DNA of 27,275 nucleotides, taken from contig FJOG01000050.1 in the NCBI GenBank assembly GCA_900073065.1, forward strand, positions 48,319 to 75,593, read 5' to 3'. Shown piece after piece: positions 8,048 through 18,536 of this stretch; within the stretch, counting starts at the first letter, position 1; each line of letters opens with the position of its first letter. Made by a program: the position numbers and the translations under genes. The notes beneath the pieces were generated by a model that was given only the letters and a program-made list of their open reading frames with translations, was not told where the DNA came from and did not search any database. Source of the DNA: Phialocephala subalpina (lineage: Eukaryota; Ascomycota; Leotiomycetes; Helotiales; Mollisiaceae).

Positions 8048-10751
8048 TCAAGAAGGGGCCAATAAACTACTATCAATCGGAAACAACTCATCCAACCAGT
8101 CCAAATCGAAAGCACTGCGAAAAAGACCAGAGAAATCGTCGTTATTGAAAGTTGCTTGACGAGACGGAGCAATTGCCTGCGAAACCGTATTGCCGAAGTT
8201 GAGCTCGAACGGGAAATCAGCGATCATCAATGATTGGAAATTCTGATTCGTATTCTCGCCCTCCAATCTCTGCGCTGCTTGATTATCTGGTATCGGTGTG
8301 ATGACTTTGCCGTCGACTTCGGGTCGCTGGCCTCCATTGCCTTGAGAAGGATCCATGCGCCACATCGTTCCAGCAGCTGGAGGTTGATTCGAGGGAGGGT
8401 GCGATTGCATTCTATGATCCGGTTGCGTTGGTGGCATTTTGCTCGACTCTTGAAGTACGCGCGAGTGAGGGTTGGTATTTGTGCCATGGTCAGGTCGAGG
8501 AGCTGAACCAAAATACATCGGATCCGTGTAGGCTGCATCGGCTATAAACACGCGGGGAATAATGTCTCCGAGTTTGAATATAGTACGGGCTATTTTCCCT
8601 GATACCCAACTCTTTTTGCAGAACTGTGTCAACATCTCGAGCGCCGTCTCCACAGTCCCGCGGTAATGTACCCTCAGAGCTGGAAGGCGTGTCAGGCAGG
8701 CAAGAATGGTGATTGTTACTTCCAGAAGATAGGGTAAAAACGGGTAACCATGGACAGCATCCGTAACCGTACATTGAGAGAACATGTTCACAATATGACG
8801 AGCTTGCTGGAGACATATCGTTTCCGAATGAAGGTTGTTGCTCCACGTTGAAGTATCCGGTGTCCGTTTCATGGGACTTTTGATAAGGATAAGAATATAC
8901 AAGTAGCGCTAGAACATGTCAACAGCTGGCGTTTGTGCGTTTTGGGGTGTTTGGGAGCATATACGATTCGAATCAGGAATCTCTGCTTAAAAAGCGTAGA
9001 AGAAATTCGCAAGTGGGTTTGATGGACATTCTCGTGATCACAAACCAGAAAATTTGGCACTGTGTTCATCCAGTTGTGGACTAAAGACTCCAAATACTCG
9101 TGTATATGAGGCCCTGGCTGAGTGCTGGATTCCGCGCCATAAAGGGTCTCCCATACCTTCCCCGCGAGGTTCGAGTACCCGCACATGACGTTGAGGAAAT
9201 ATATCGGGGATGGGGTCGCTGGTTGAGCGTTATCCATGTGAAAGAAATCCAGTACAGATCCACGACTGGAACCAGGGGTCGTCACCTCGAGATGTTTAGG
9301 TAATCCAACTTTGATATTGTTATCCTGAATGATGAACGGCCTGCCAAGGACAAAAGCAACTCTCCGATCCATAACATACAGGCACCACCAAACTCGTTTG
9401 AACAATTCGGACTCGAAACTCGACATGTCACTATGGGTCTGGCTTAAATGTATCCCTAGCTGCTGAGCATGTATTATGGCAAAAGAGAGGATTTTTTGTG
9501 CTCTCTCGGTTGCATCTAGTCGCACCAAATAGATGACCTGTGAAGAATTATAAACGAGTTGATCAAAATGTCAACATAGGGATGCTCACCACAAGAATCA
9601 ATGAGTGAAGGCTAGACAGTGGGTTTGAATCATCGTTGACGATGTCAAGGAGGCTATCTTGCAAGTCCATTGCAGTGCAGTACAAACTCCAGCCTGCGGA
9701 GTGCATGCCTTGACCAGCATCTATGCGAGAGGATACCATGCAACGTCCTAATGCCAGCATCAACAATAATTGAAATATACGATCAAGGTCGATATCCTGG
9801 CTTGACTTGTGGCAACTTGAGAAGGACAGAATCTCCCAGAGGTGTTCGTATGTCTTGGCAATTTGAGGTTCATGTGAAAACGGGTAAAGTGGATGTACTT
9901 CGACCCAAAAAATGTACAAGTAGCTGTCCCACTCCTCGCGACTGGGTGTTATGCCGTTGTCTTGGAGAGCTCGCAACACTTGATGGCGTCTTGATTCACC
10001 ACTTAGATCTCTTGAGTTCGAGGGCAACGGGGTCATGGGAGGCGTCCCTGGCGCAGATTCTCTTTCCACAACAGGTAGCCCGAGCTCGCCGAGCCGGTCT
10101 TCAACGCGTTGAAGTGCGTCTGTTACTGAGGGCTCTCCCGAATTCTTCACAGCGGTGCGGTTTTTGCGACTTGCGAAACACAGGTGATCTTTGGGAGAAG
10201 CACCGGTGCCATCTTGGGGTGTTGGAGCATCTTCAACTGCAGCATTAACCTTTTCTCCCCTTGTGGACCCCAGAAATCGGCCAGTATCAGAAGATGGGCC
10301 GGATATTGACTGGCTGGATTCAGGGACTGGTGTGACGGGGAGAAGGGCCCGAGACAAATTTGCGAGGTGCGATTCTAGCGCAGCAAGTCGCTCGTGGAGA
10401 CTTTGCGTCGAGTCCTTGGTTCTCGCATCCTTTCCAGTCGACGAGGCAACTTCGAAATCGTGTCCGTCGAGGGACTTCGCCGTCGTTCCACATGGTCTTT
10501 TCCGACGCACACAGGGACCGCAAGGAAAGCCGCCGCCACACTTTCAACACGCGTCAGTCTGCAAATACTTGGCGTTCGTGTGTGCAATGAATATTAATAT
10601 TCACCTTGATCTTGCGCTTTCTGCAAGGCCCGCATGCTCTGCCCCCGTATTTGTCTCTTTTCCGCCTCCGTGTCGGCTCCTGCTCTGCGTTGGTTGCAGG
10701 CTGCAGATCCTGCGTCGGGGGCTCGAAGAAATGGCCGATGGGATTGCTCAT
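8048..10751 (-). CDS. Zn2Cys6 fungal transcription factor, intact
   Basis: Four exons give an 843-residue protein: 10751-10605, 10540-9590, 9537-8965 and 8908-8048 (introns 64, 52 and 56 bp, all GT-AG, all phase 0). Exons 1 and 2 join inside the zinc cluster, giving ACGPCRKRKIK plus CGGGFPCGPCVRRKRPC: the spacing Cys-2-Cys-6-Cys-5-Cys-2-Cys-6-Cys is perfect (residues about 40-67). A possible short coiled region (LHERLAALESHLANLSRALL) follows. Residues about 230-560 carry the fungal-specific transcription factor domain, with WVEVHPLYPF, LLMLALGRC and SELFKRVWWCLYVMDRRVAF. The C-terminus is acidic and aromatic (SAFDLDWLDELFPIDSSLLA), like an activation domain. It acts in the nucleus, probably on neighbouring metabolic genes (inference from position). 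No stop or frameshift was seen, in contrast to most of its neighbours. Confidence 0.93.
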
Positions 10752-11929
10752 GGTGGCGCTCGCTGGGACGATGTAGAAATCGAAGCACTCGATCCTAGGA
10801 TGGAGTGATGGGGATGAGGTTGTCGAGTCGAGTCGAGTGCTTCGAGACTTGGGTGCGCGATAGTTCCTGGTTCCGAGGACTGGACAGAAATATGCGGGGA
10901 ACCCGGAGCAGGGTATCTTTCTTTACAATATCTTTCATTTTGAGTATCCTTGCCCTCCTCCGACCCTCGCACTATATAGCCTAGCAGAGTTGCACAATTG
11001 ATTGTGTTTTGCTAGTCGCTGTACTTCACTTGGTCCGAACCATCCGAGGCCTATAAATACTACGATTTTCTCTTAATTATTTCATTCCTTTATAAAATGG
11101 TTCTTTACCCCGTATTTGCTTGGCTTTTAAATTCTAAATTTATTTATAGAAAAAAATATTATATTTCTTTTAGAAAGCAAAAATAATAAATCGCTTTTTT
11201 ATTTTATTGTTTTTATAGTATTATTATAAATACCACGATTTTCTATTGTTTATTTCATTACTTTGTAATATGGTTCCTTATTACGTAAGGTTATTTGCTC
11301 GACTCTTAAATTCCAGACTTGTTTATAGACATTTATCATATTTCCCTCGGATAGCAAAGGCGGCCGCCTTCTCCCCTGCCATTTCCAAATACCGCACTTT
11401 TCGGAATCCGCGGGCTTTGCTGCATCTCCATTCGCGGTGTGTCACTAGGATGCACCCTGCCTCTTGTTCCCCCGCGCAAAGATCTCGCATGTGATATTGT
11501 ACAGTTGCGTACGTTGCGTGCATCACCCTTTAGCCTCAAGCCTCGAAGATTTGCGTTCCGAAGTGAGATACTCACCAAGTGCGTGGGTGCGTTAGTGGGA
11601 TCTGTCCGTCCCAGTAAATGTCAGCCGCGAACGCCCACGAAGTAGAATACCGTCACGTAGCATGCAAATCTCACCAAATGGCCTGCTTCATCTATGATAA
11701 CCACCCTCCCAGGCGGTTTAGAGATGGTTTGGATCCATTGGCGGTCCTTTGGGGGGCTGTCTTTATATCAGCGGCTTCAGTATCGATTCACGTGACAAAT
11801 ATACATGACAATGCTCTTTCCAGCCAAGACGAAGTAATGCCACTGAGTAGAGGCTGCCAGGCCTTCCGGCAGCTTACATATGGAGCTGCGAGGTATGTGG
11901 CCTGTTCTAGGCCGTTAGCGTTGTGTTCT
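10752..11929. other. Upstream region of regulator; AT-rich repeats; no gene
   Basis: The part next to 10752 is the 5' flank of the Zn2Cys6 gene and contains a GTCGAGTCGAGTCGAGTGC run near 10820. From 11052 to 11361 lie two diverged direct repeats (own entry). From 11362 to 11929 only shadow frames are seen; the long plus frame starting at 11618 runs antisense to the hydrolase relic. Confidence 0.5.
11052..11361. repeat. Diverged ~130-bp direct repeat, two copies
   Basis: Copy A (about 11052-11183) starts TATAAATACTACGATTTTCT and copy B (about 11225-11361) starts TATAAATACCACGATTTTCT. Both continue with TTATTTCATT, ATGGTTC, a TTTGCT word, CTTTTAAATTC or CTCTTAAATTC, and TTTATAGA. Copy A is richer in A/T than copy B: for example AAAGCAAAAA against TAGCAAAGGC. 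Offset is 173 bp. The pattern fits a tandem or paired insertion in which copy A decayed toward AT. No coding capacity is seen. Confidence 0.65.
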
Positions 11930-12940
11930 TTAGCAGCGAGTGCGTTTTTGGTGAAGACCCACTGCTTCTTGCTCCTTGGGAGTCTTCAACGTCCTCACCA
12001 CCTTCCCGTTGACTTCCACAGCCACCGTGCTATACTCCTGTCCACGGTCAGAACCCACTGTCTGCACGCAAAAAAGATCTCAGTGTACCGCATGAAGATC
12101 CAAGACCTCGGGATTCCAATCACTGAACCCCTTGCTCCTTCGGAAAGCATGTCGTACCTCCTCTCTACAACACCAGTAAGAAACTCGAGTTCGCTCGCTC
12201 GCATTATACGCGTACTCACAAGTTTTCCCATTTGTCTCGTCGTTTCATGGCACAATCTGCCGTGTTTCTCGTTTTCTCCTTGATCTGGAACAGGATCGGG
12301 TCAATAAATATTGTTGCACAGAATGACGCCGGTTCCATAAGACAAGCGTGAGCCCTGATCATAATGTCAGCATGAAATATCAGAAGACACATCAATCAAA
12401 AGGGACAAAACTTTCATCACACCACCTCCAAACGAGTGTCCAATACCGACAACGGGTTGTTCGGCTTTGAAATATCGCAACACACTCAATATATCGCGCG
12501 ACTGGTCCGGCTAATGTGCTAAAATTCGAAGCAGAGGAATTAGCTACGTTTTTTGTGGAATGATATATTTTTTTCTGATTTCAGGCGTCGATGACAAAGG
12601 GCTAACAACTCACATTCATTCGTGAGCCGTGTCGAGTTCAAAAGCCAACTCTCGCCATGATTCGTAGCGTCCACCGCCAGGATTCTCTTCACGCAGCCCT
12701 GCGCTCCGAGCAATGCCAAAAGACGAGAAACCGTTGGCTCCCACAGCTTCTTGTTGAATGAAGTCCCATGTGTAAGTAGGACCGTGATTCCCCGCTCAGA
12801 AGCGTTGTGGATCGTATATCATCGACTGCAATCTGAAGTCGTGTCTTGGGGTCCCGGACTGTGCATGGATTCCGTGGGAATGAAGCTTCGACGACGTGAG
12901 TGCTTTTGCTGCAATTCGGAGCGAAGTTGCGAGTCGTCAT
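11930..12940 (-). pseudogene. Alpha/beta hydrolase relic
   Basis: Minus-strand pieces in order: ATG 12938-12940 (MTTRNFAPNCSKSTHVVEAS), PKTRLQIAVDDIR, then after a one-base frame change near 12805-12812 SERGITVLLTHGTSFNKKLW, KRILAVDATNHGESWLLNST, an intron, DILSVLRYFK and the nucleophile elbow VVGIGHSFGG (Ser in GHSFG), an intron, HACLMEPASF, IFIDPILFQ, MKRRDKWEN, an intron, HAFRRSKGFSDWNPEVLDLH and a tail ending at TAA 11930-11932. The order and motifs fit a fungal alpha/beta hydrolase of about 300-330 residues. Breaks: the frameshift, TAG at 12511-12513 (Trp expected before PDQSRD) and TGA at 12080-12082. Reading the last as an intron would need a 27-bp intron, which is implausible. Exact intron edges are uncertain at the GHSFGGG boundary. 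Confidence 0.8.
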
Positions 12941-13566
12941 GGTTGCGGTGCCCGTGACTTGATCAAGGTTGGGTGTAGCCGGATGCTGGACATAAATAAG
13001 TAAGGTTAAGGAAAGTCGCTGAACGCCGGACGGGTTACCGAAGTCCGCAGCGGGCGAATCACTAGCTGTTATTCCGCTGCCAAATTCCACAGACTTCAAG
13101 TTCCACAGCCTTACGGATTTTCCACACGGGGGAGGGTGGCTAACGTTTACTTTGGCGTGATCGCATATACCTTTCGCAATTTTTGTGTCAAACTGGTGGG
13201 TTTGATCGCAATGGAGGACGCCATCCCCAGTGAACTGCAACCTCCGAAACCGGGAATTGTAGAGTAAGAGCTTGTAGCTTCGAAAGAAATAGGCTGTAAT
13301 CCGGCCAAGAAGCCCTAACCTGAGCTTCCTCTACACTAACAAGTTCAACATTATTGAGGAGTCGAGACTCGAGGAATGACACAATTACTATGCTTCACGA
13401 GTTGGCTCAGTTCGGATTTCACAATTAAATTTTCTAAAAAAACAAAAAAAACCTCGATACGCCAGCTTATTTCCGAGGTGATTCTTCAATATAGAACTCT
13501 TGTGTCCTAACAGACTCGATCTCCTCCATCCGTTATAATTCCGGAATGCTCATACTGTGGAACTTG
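12941..13566. other. Upstream flank of hydrolase relic with possible coding scrap
   Basis: On the minus strand, ATG 13380-13382 opens MSFLESRLLNNVELVSVEEA, followed by a possible intron, and the other frame reads FTGDGVLHCDQTHQFDTKIA and WNLKSVEFGSGITASDSPAA. These look coding, but I cannot assemble a complete gene or name a family; they may be exons of a small decayed gene. About 13430-13450 is an A-rich run. Confidence 0.25.
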
Positions 13567-15384
13567 TCAGTCGATGCAGTAGGAGCCAAGGAAGGGGAAC
13601 ACCGACTTGATATGCACGCTTTTCGAGTTCATGTATTCCAGTAAACTATCCTTACCCAGTTCATGCCCATATCCACTCTGTTTTGTGCCACCAAAAGGCG
13701 TGTTTACTTCTGGTAGGAACGGCGAGTTGATCGCCACACCGCCGGCCTGGATTTTGGACGACACACGCAGAGCTCGGGTGAGATCTGAAGTATAGATACA
13801 CGCTATTAAGAGTCAGATGAACTGGCTCCTTCATTTCATATGGGTTCAATGAGCAACTCCCACTTACCCGCAAGACCGTATTCAGTTTCATTCGCAAGTT
13901 CGATCGCCTCCTCCTCTGTGCGGAAAGTCTTGACAGTCAGAACAGGCCCAAAGATCTCCTCGATCCAAATCGGGCTATCGAGCGATGGCTCGAAAAATAG
14001 CGTAGGTTGAATGAAAGCTCCCTTATTCCCAATCCGTTCTCCTCCGGTAAGTAACTGGGCCGACTTCTTTCCCAGCTCAATATATTTCATGATCCTCTGG
14101 AATTGTTCCTGGTCAACGACTGGGCCGTGCTGTGTGTTTGGGTCCATTATATCTGCTCCCATTCCCTTCGACGCGGCTTCGAATACCTTCACTATAGAGG
14201 CACAGAATTCTTTGGCAATCTTCTCTTCTACCAAGACTCTGGAAGCGGCTGTAGATAAATCAGTTTGTGAGTATGCCAAAAATGACGAGGGGTTCATCTC
14301 ATACCGACGCATATCTGACCAGAGTTCGCAAGAAAGCCGCTCCCAACACTAAAAAAAATCTATTAGCACCTTCCAAATAACGACAGCTTAGTCCGTAGAA
14401 TGCCATACCCGCCAACCGCCAACCCCATCGGTGCATCTGCAAAAACGATCGCAGGCGATTTCCCCCCAAGTTCCAGCGTAACTTTTTTCAGATTACTTTT
14501 CGCGGCCGCTTCTTGGATTTTCATGCCGACGTTGGCAGATCCCGTGAAACTCAGCTTGGATATCTTCCTGTGCGAAGCAATCAAGGATCCGGTGAGGGCG
14601 CCTCCGGTAACGAATTGCACGACCCCTGGTGGGAACCCCGCCTCGACGAAAAGTGGCCCAAGTGCAAGTGCTCCGAATGGTGACTTCTCAGATGTTTTAA
14701 AGATAAACTGGAAACTTCAGTACTTGGAAAGTGGCTGGCAAGCCACGGCCTCTCCAACTTACAACATTGCCTGCTGCTAGGGCAGGAGCAACTTTCCAAC
14801 CCACGTACATGAAAGTTGCATTCCAAGACGCAATGCCTGCACAAACCCCAATTGGTTCATATCTCACTATCTTGTAGAACCCGTTATCCTCATTATACGA
14901 TCTTCCTTCGATCTTGTCTGCCCAGCCAGCGTAATCTAGACGTATCAGCAGTTGTGCAAGCAACGAGTAAAGTCGGCAGGAGGCTAACATCTGAAGACCT
15001 CGACCATGTGCTTGAGATCGAAATGGATGATTCCAGAGATAGGACGCCCCGTAGGCAAAGATTCCAGATATGCCAATTTCTCAGCATTTTCCTCGACCAA
15101 AGCTGCAACCCGAAGGAGGCACGCTGCCCTTTGGGCGCCGCTGAAGCTGGCCCATGGTCCACGAGCAAAAGCTGCCGAGGCCGCCGAGACGGCTGAATCA
15201 ATGTCTTCTTCGCCTGCAGCGTGCACCTGATCCGTTATCAGAGCGTCGTTTGTGGGATTGCTCAGTGAGATCCTTTCCGCTCCCTTGGAACCGACATACT
15301 ACCAATCATTAGCTTGTGCAGGCGAATCCATTGCAGTAGAGAACTTTCCTGGTTGTTGATGAACAGCTTTGTAGGCAACTCCAT
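13567..15384 (-). CDS. NAD(P)-dependent aldehyde dehydrogenase, first splice donor damaged
   Basis: Seven exons give 492 residues: 15384-15349, 15298-14989, 14935-14763, 14707-14409, 14348-14305, 14248-13868 and 13802-13567. It oxidises aldehydes to acids with NAD(P). Motifs: GVCAGIASWNATF (oxyanion Asn), FTGS (about 227-230), catalytic Glu252 in LELGGKSP and nucleophile Cys286 in ANSGQIC; the 34-residue Glu-Cys spacing equals that of classical enzymes (268 and 302). The C-terminus has EEIFGPV-like IEEIFGPVLTVKTF, INSPFLPEVNTPFGGTKQSG and YGHE. Length is normal for the family. Introns 2-6 (53, 55, 60, 56, 65 bp) have GT-AG ends. Intron 1 (15299-15348) has CAG|GAAAGT where CAG|GTAAGT is expected, a single base change at 15347 that should block splicing. 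Start chosen at ATG 15382-15384 because MELPTKLFINNQ fits the family N-terminus. Probably a recently inactivated gene. Confidence 0.9.
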
Positions 15385-15720
15385 TTTAGACACCTTGAAC
15401 AATGACAATCGCTTTCTGCAAACTCTTGAACTTGTGGTTACCTTTAAGTTATTCAATTCCAAAGAAGGAAAAAAATTGGGTTGTTGGTTGAAATCATGCA
15501 ATTGCCGTTAGAAGACCCAAGCTCAAGGGGAAAGGGTGGGGCGCTTTGCCGAAACGCGGGGCACGGAAAGCTCAACGGAGAACTTCCGTCTCTTTCACGT
15601 TGCTTCAGAGTCCTTTACTGTGACATAGTTACGATCTTTTCCAAGAGATGTCTTGCATTCAAGCTGCATGCCAAAGACATTGTAAAAGAGAGGTGGAGTC
15701 TCATCATCCAGGCCTCAAGC
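15385..15720. promoter_or_regulatory. Divergent promoter region between ALDH and ABM-like relic
   Basis: This 336-bp space lies between the divergently oriented aldehyde dehydrogenase and ABM-like relic, so it probably drove both. It contains CGG-N7-CCG at 15576-15588 (CGGAGAACTTCCG), the inverted-triplet type often bound by Zn2Cys6 dimers. One such match is not significant on its own. No TATA box can be fixed with confidence. Confidence 0.4.
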
Positions 15721-16320
15721 ATGGCTCCTTCGAACATCGTCACGGAAGTAGTGGAAATCCCGCTGCCTGTGTCGTTTCCCGAGTTCCTTCAAAAATTCCA
15801 GCTTGATCTTTCGCCGGTATTATTGGAGGAGGAGGGAGTAATCTCGGTTCGAACTGGTACGTCAAACGAACCCGCCGCTGAACCCTTAGAAGCTGAATTA
15901 TGGGAAATTTTCAGGGACGAAAATCAAGACCTCAGAGGGTACCTCACACGCCTGAGCAGTTTCCTTGACAGAGTGGGACAGCCTGGACTCGGACTCCAAA
16001 TTTGTCCAGAAGGCAACTTCTGCCTCCTTCTTTGCAGCCTCAGAGAAGCTGTCCAGAGGCCCGCCTAACATCGACCACTACTCGTTTGGAAGCTTGAAAA
16101 CCCTGGGGAACTCGGCATGCTCCCGAATCATTTTCTCCAAAGGACCCTCGGCGGGCGGGACAGCGGGGACAAGTGCAAGAGCCCGGATCAGCGGGGGATC
16201 TTTTGCGCACTTGGACCCATCAACGAAGGGACTGCGGGCCTTCAGTTAGACGACCATGAGAGAATGTTCGACGTGCAGTGGTATAGCTACGAACAGAAGA
16301 TCCTAGGGCCGAACTTGTGA
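15721..16320 (+). pseudogene. ABM-like dimeric alpha-beta barrel protein relic
   Basis: Three frames carry consecutive pieces of one small protein. Frame 1 starts at ATG 15721: MAPSNIVTEVVEIPLPVSFP and PVLLEEEGVISVRTG. Frame 2 (from about 15890) reads NYGKFSGTKIKTSEGTSHA, then TGA at about 15953, then VSLTEWDSLDSDSKFVQKAT, FFAASEKLS and PPNIDHYSFGSLKTLGNSAC. Frame 3 (from about 16165) reads CKSPDQRGIFCALGPINEGT and HERMFDVQWYSYEQK and ends at TGA 16318-16320. The Trp-Asp-Ser-x-x-x-SKF pattern and size suggest the ABM/dimeric alpha-beta barrel group; function unknown (inference). The 33-bp GT-AG stretch at 15857-15889 does not restore the frame and is too short for an intron. Two frame changes and one stop make it non-functional. 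Confidence 0.65.
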
Positions 16321-16705
16321 GCAGAGCGTGGCTCGGTATCGTGGCGGTTGTGCGCGGAATGAACCTCAATCAACCTTAATGAAGTCGCAATTGTGGAACT
16401 TCTTTCCGCGTAATTGATCGACTTATGGCTGCGCGACGGCGGCGCCCCAATCCTGGTGCGACGGAGGACACAAATTTGTGGGTCTAATGCCCCATAAAAC
16501 CCCCTCCCTCCGACATCACCGGAATTTGTGCGGAACAGAGGTGACGGGTGGCGCCGTAGGCCAATGCAGCTACTTGTCGAACGAACTACTTCAACGCTTA
16601 TCGACAATGAATTATGTAGCTCAAAATGACAATCACAGAAGCTTTTCCAGTTTGCTATCTGTCCGTAACAATTTGGTTCCATTTCTTTAGTCGTGGTACC
16701 CAAAC
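16321..16705. other. Upstream flank of FAD monooxygenase relic
   Basis: No gene seen. The space presumably held the 3' end of the ABM-like gene and the promoter of the monooxygenase gene. CGG triplets are frequent (for example CCGGAATTTGTGCGG near 16518), but no clear dimer site stands out. Confidence 0.4.
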
Positions 16706-18133
16706 ATGAAGGCCGGAAAAAGCATTCAAGTGGTTTTCGTGGGGGCGGGCATGGGTGGACTTGGGACGGCAATATCATTGAGAAAAGCCGGGCACAAGGT
16801 CATTGTACTGGAGCAAGCCCCTGAGTTCAGCGAGGTGTGTAGTAGTATTTTCATTTCTACTCTTTTTTTGACTTCAGCTTCAGCACACGCAGATCTAACA
16901 ATTCCATCTCTCCGAGTAGATTGGTGCAGGTGTCCAGGTTCCCCCAAATGCCTCTCGAGAGTTAATAAGATGGGGTCTTGAAGCCTAGATGGAGGAAATC
17001 GCCTCCCAGCCAGAAAAGATAAACTACCGAAGCTGGGAGACCGGCAATCCGCAAGGCCACACATATCTGTACAATGTGCGATAAAGATTTGGAGCTCCCT
17101 ACTGGCAGGTCTTCCGGCCTGACTATCACAAAGTCCTCCTCCAAGCGGCCCAAAGTGGCGCAGACGTACGAAAAACCAGCGAGGTGAAGACATATCTGCC
17201 TGAAGAGGGAGCCGTGATTCTTGTCGACGGGACCAAAATCAGAGGAGACTTGATCATTGCCGCCGATGGTGTCAAGAGCATTGCACGGAAAGCCATTGGG
17301 GTCAGTGCGGAGCCACACGAAACTGGCGACAGTTGCTTTCGAGTTGTCATTCTAGCCAAGAAGCTGCGCGCGGATCCAGATCTTGCGGGGCTCAGTATTA
17401 GGCCTGGTTTCGAGCAGTGGCTGGGCCCGGATCATCATATTATTGGGTGAGTGCAGGCTGAGTAGACCAGGAGAAATTTTATTAAGTCTGTAACCAGATA
17501 CAACGTCTCAGAAGAAAAATACTTCAACTTATTGATGGTCATTCCTGATGACCGGAAGGTGGTCGGATACAAAGCTCCTTGCAGTGCCACCGAAGTCAAG
17601 AGAGCATACACTGGATGGAACAATTTGTAAGTCATCACGTCTAAATATGAAAATCGCAGGAACTAAAACTGCTTTCAAAAGCGTACAGAAACTTCTGACT
17701 TTCCTCCCAGAAGATGTTGAGCGATGGCGGTTGATTGACCTTCCTCCAATCAGGGGTTGGATTCACCCAAGCAACGGACTCCTCCTGCTCGGCGATGCCA
17801 TTCACGCTACCCTTCCTTATCTCGCTCAACGCGCGGCAATGGCAATCGAAGATGCCGCTGCGCTGGCGACATCCTATCCCATCTCAACTCGCTCAAGGAA
17901 TTTCCGGACTTGTTGCAAGTTTACCTGCGAACACGTCAAGGCCGAGCGCACACGATCCACGAGGATCATACACAAATCGCTTCTTTATCCATATGTCAAA
18001 GGGACCAATGCTGGACATGCGAAGCGAGATATTTGGAGTTGGTGACTACAATGGGAGTCCAAATCTCTTTGGAAATACTTTGTTCACCAATTGGATGCAT
18101 TCATATGATGCTGTGAAGGAGGCTGAGAGGTAG
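16706..18133 (+). pseudogene. FAD-dependent monooxygenase (salicylate hydroxylase-like) relic
   Basis: Exon 1 (16706-16834) encodes IQVVFVGAGMGGLGTAISLR and HKVIVLEQAPEFSE, a Rossmann FAD-binding start with GxGxxG and the ribose-binding Glu. After an 85-bp intron, exon 2 (16920-17446) reads IGAGVQVPPNASRELIRWGL, then TAG 16986, TAA 17082, FGAPYWQVFRPDYHKVLL and GDLIIAADGVKS (the DG motif). Exon 3 (17498-17626) reads FNLLMVIPDDRKVVGYKAP. From 17660 the frame no longer agrees: KLLTFLPEDVERWRLIDLPP, LLLLGDAIHATLPYLAQRAA (family Gly after LAQ is Arg here), then two further frame changes carry SLKEFPDLLQVYLRTRQGRA and TNRFFIHMSKGPMLDM, ending at TAG 18131-18133. Such enzymes hydroxylate aromatic rings with NAD(P)H and oxygen. 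Two stops and about three frameshifts make it dead. Confidence 0.85.
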
Positions 18134-18536
18134 TATGCGAAGTCGTACAAATCGAGTTTATAGAGCTTCGGCTTTGGTTTTGACGCTTAGATATGGAATC
18201 GTGATAAATGAAGATCTTTAGTGTCATCAATGAATAAGTCATGCTGTTTGAAAACATTATTCTAGTGAGTTGATCAACTTCGCGACACACCCTCAATGGC
18301 TGGGACCCTCAGTGGTGAAGGTAAATTGTTCGACATAATTGCACTTGCCACAAATTATATATGAGCTCCACCGGCGGGAGGTTTGTATCTCCGTCATAAG
18401 TTTGCTTTTTTCATCCTCACGCTTTTACCAAGAAGAGTAAATGCTGAAATTATACTTATAATGCTGCATAATGTAGTTTTGCCGTGCCATTTAACTCTGT
18501 TCCGTCCATACCGTCGGTCATGCTATCTAAAAATAT
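18134..18536. other. Tail-to-tail spacer, nothing recognised
   Basis: Space between the 3' ends of the monooxygenase relic (plus) and the P450 relic (minus). It is AT-rich and without a coding frame or repeat that I can support; it would contain both polyadenylation regions. Confidence 0.5.

Noticed and set aside
9670..10248. 192-codon plus-strand open frame
   Set aside because: Antisense shadow of the regulator's second exon.
10191..10808. 205-codon plus-strand open frame
   Set aside because: Antisense to exons 1-2 of the Zn2Cys6 gene, whose zinc cluster and introns are unambiguous.
12056..12082. 27-bp GT-AG stretch as an intron in the hydrolase
   Set aside because: Far below the 46-85 bp range of the other introns; an in-frame nonsense change explains it better.
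11618..12283. 221-codon plus-strand open frame
   Set aside because: No family features; it is antisense to the alpha/beta hydrolase relic whose motifs are clear on the minus strand.
12689..13240. 183-codon minus-strand open frame as one protein
   Set aside because: It fuses the real N-terminal piece of the hydrolase relic with upstream sequence and then leaves the hydrolase frame after the VDDIR part.
15481..16068. 195-codon plus-strand open frame as one protein
   Set aside because: Only the part from ATG 15721 to about 15856 belongs to the ABM-like product; the rest is 5' flank and an out-of-frame reading.
16287..16778. 163-codon minus-strand open frame
   Set aside because: Low-complexity residue use, spans two plus-strand relics, no family signal.
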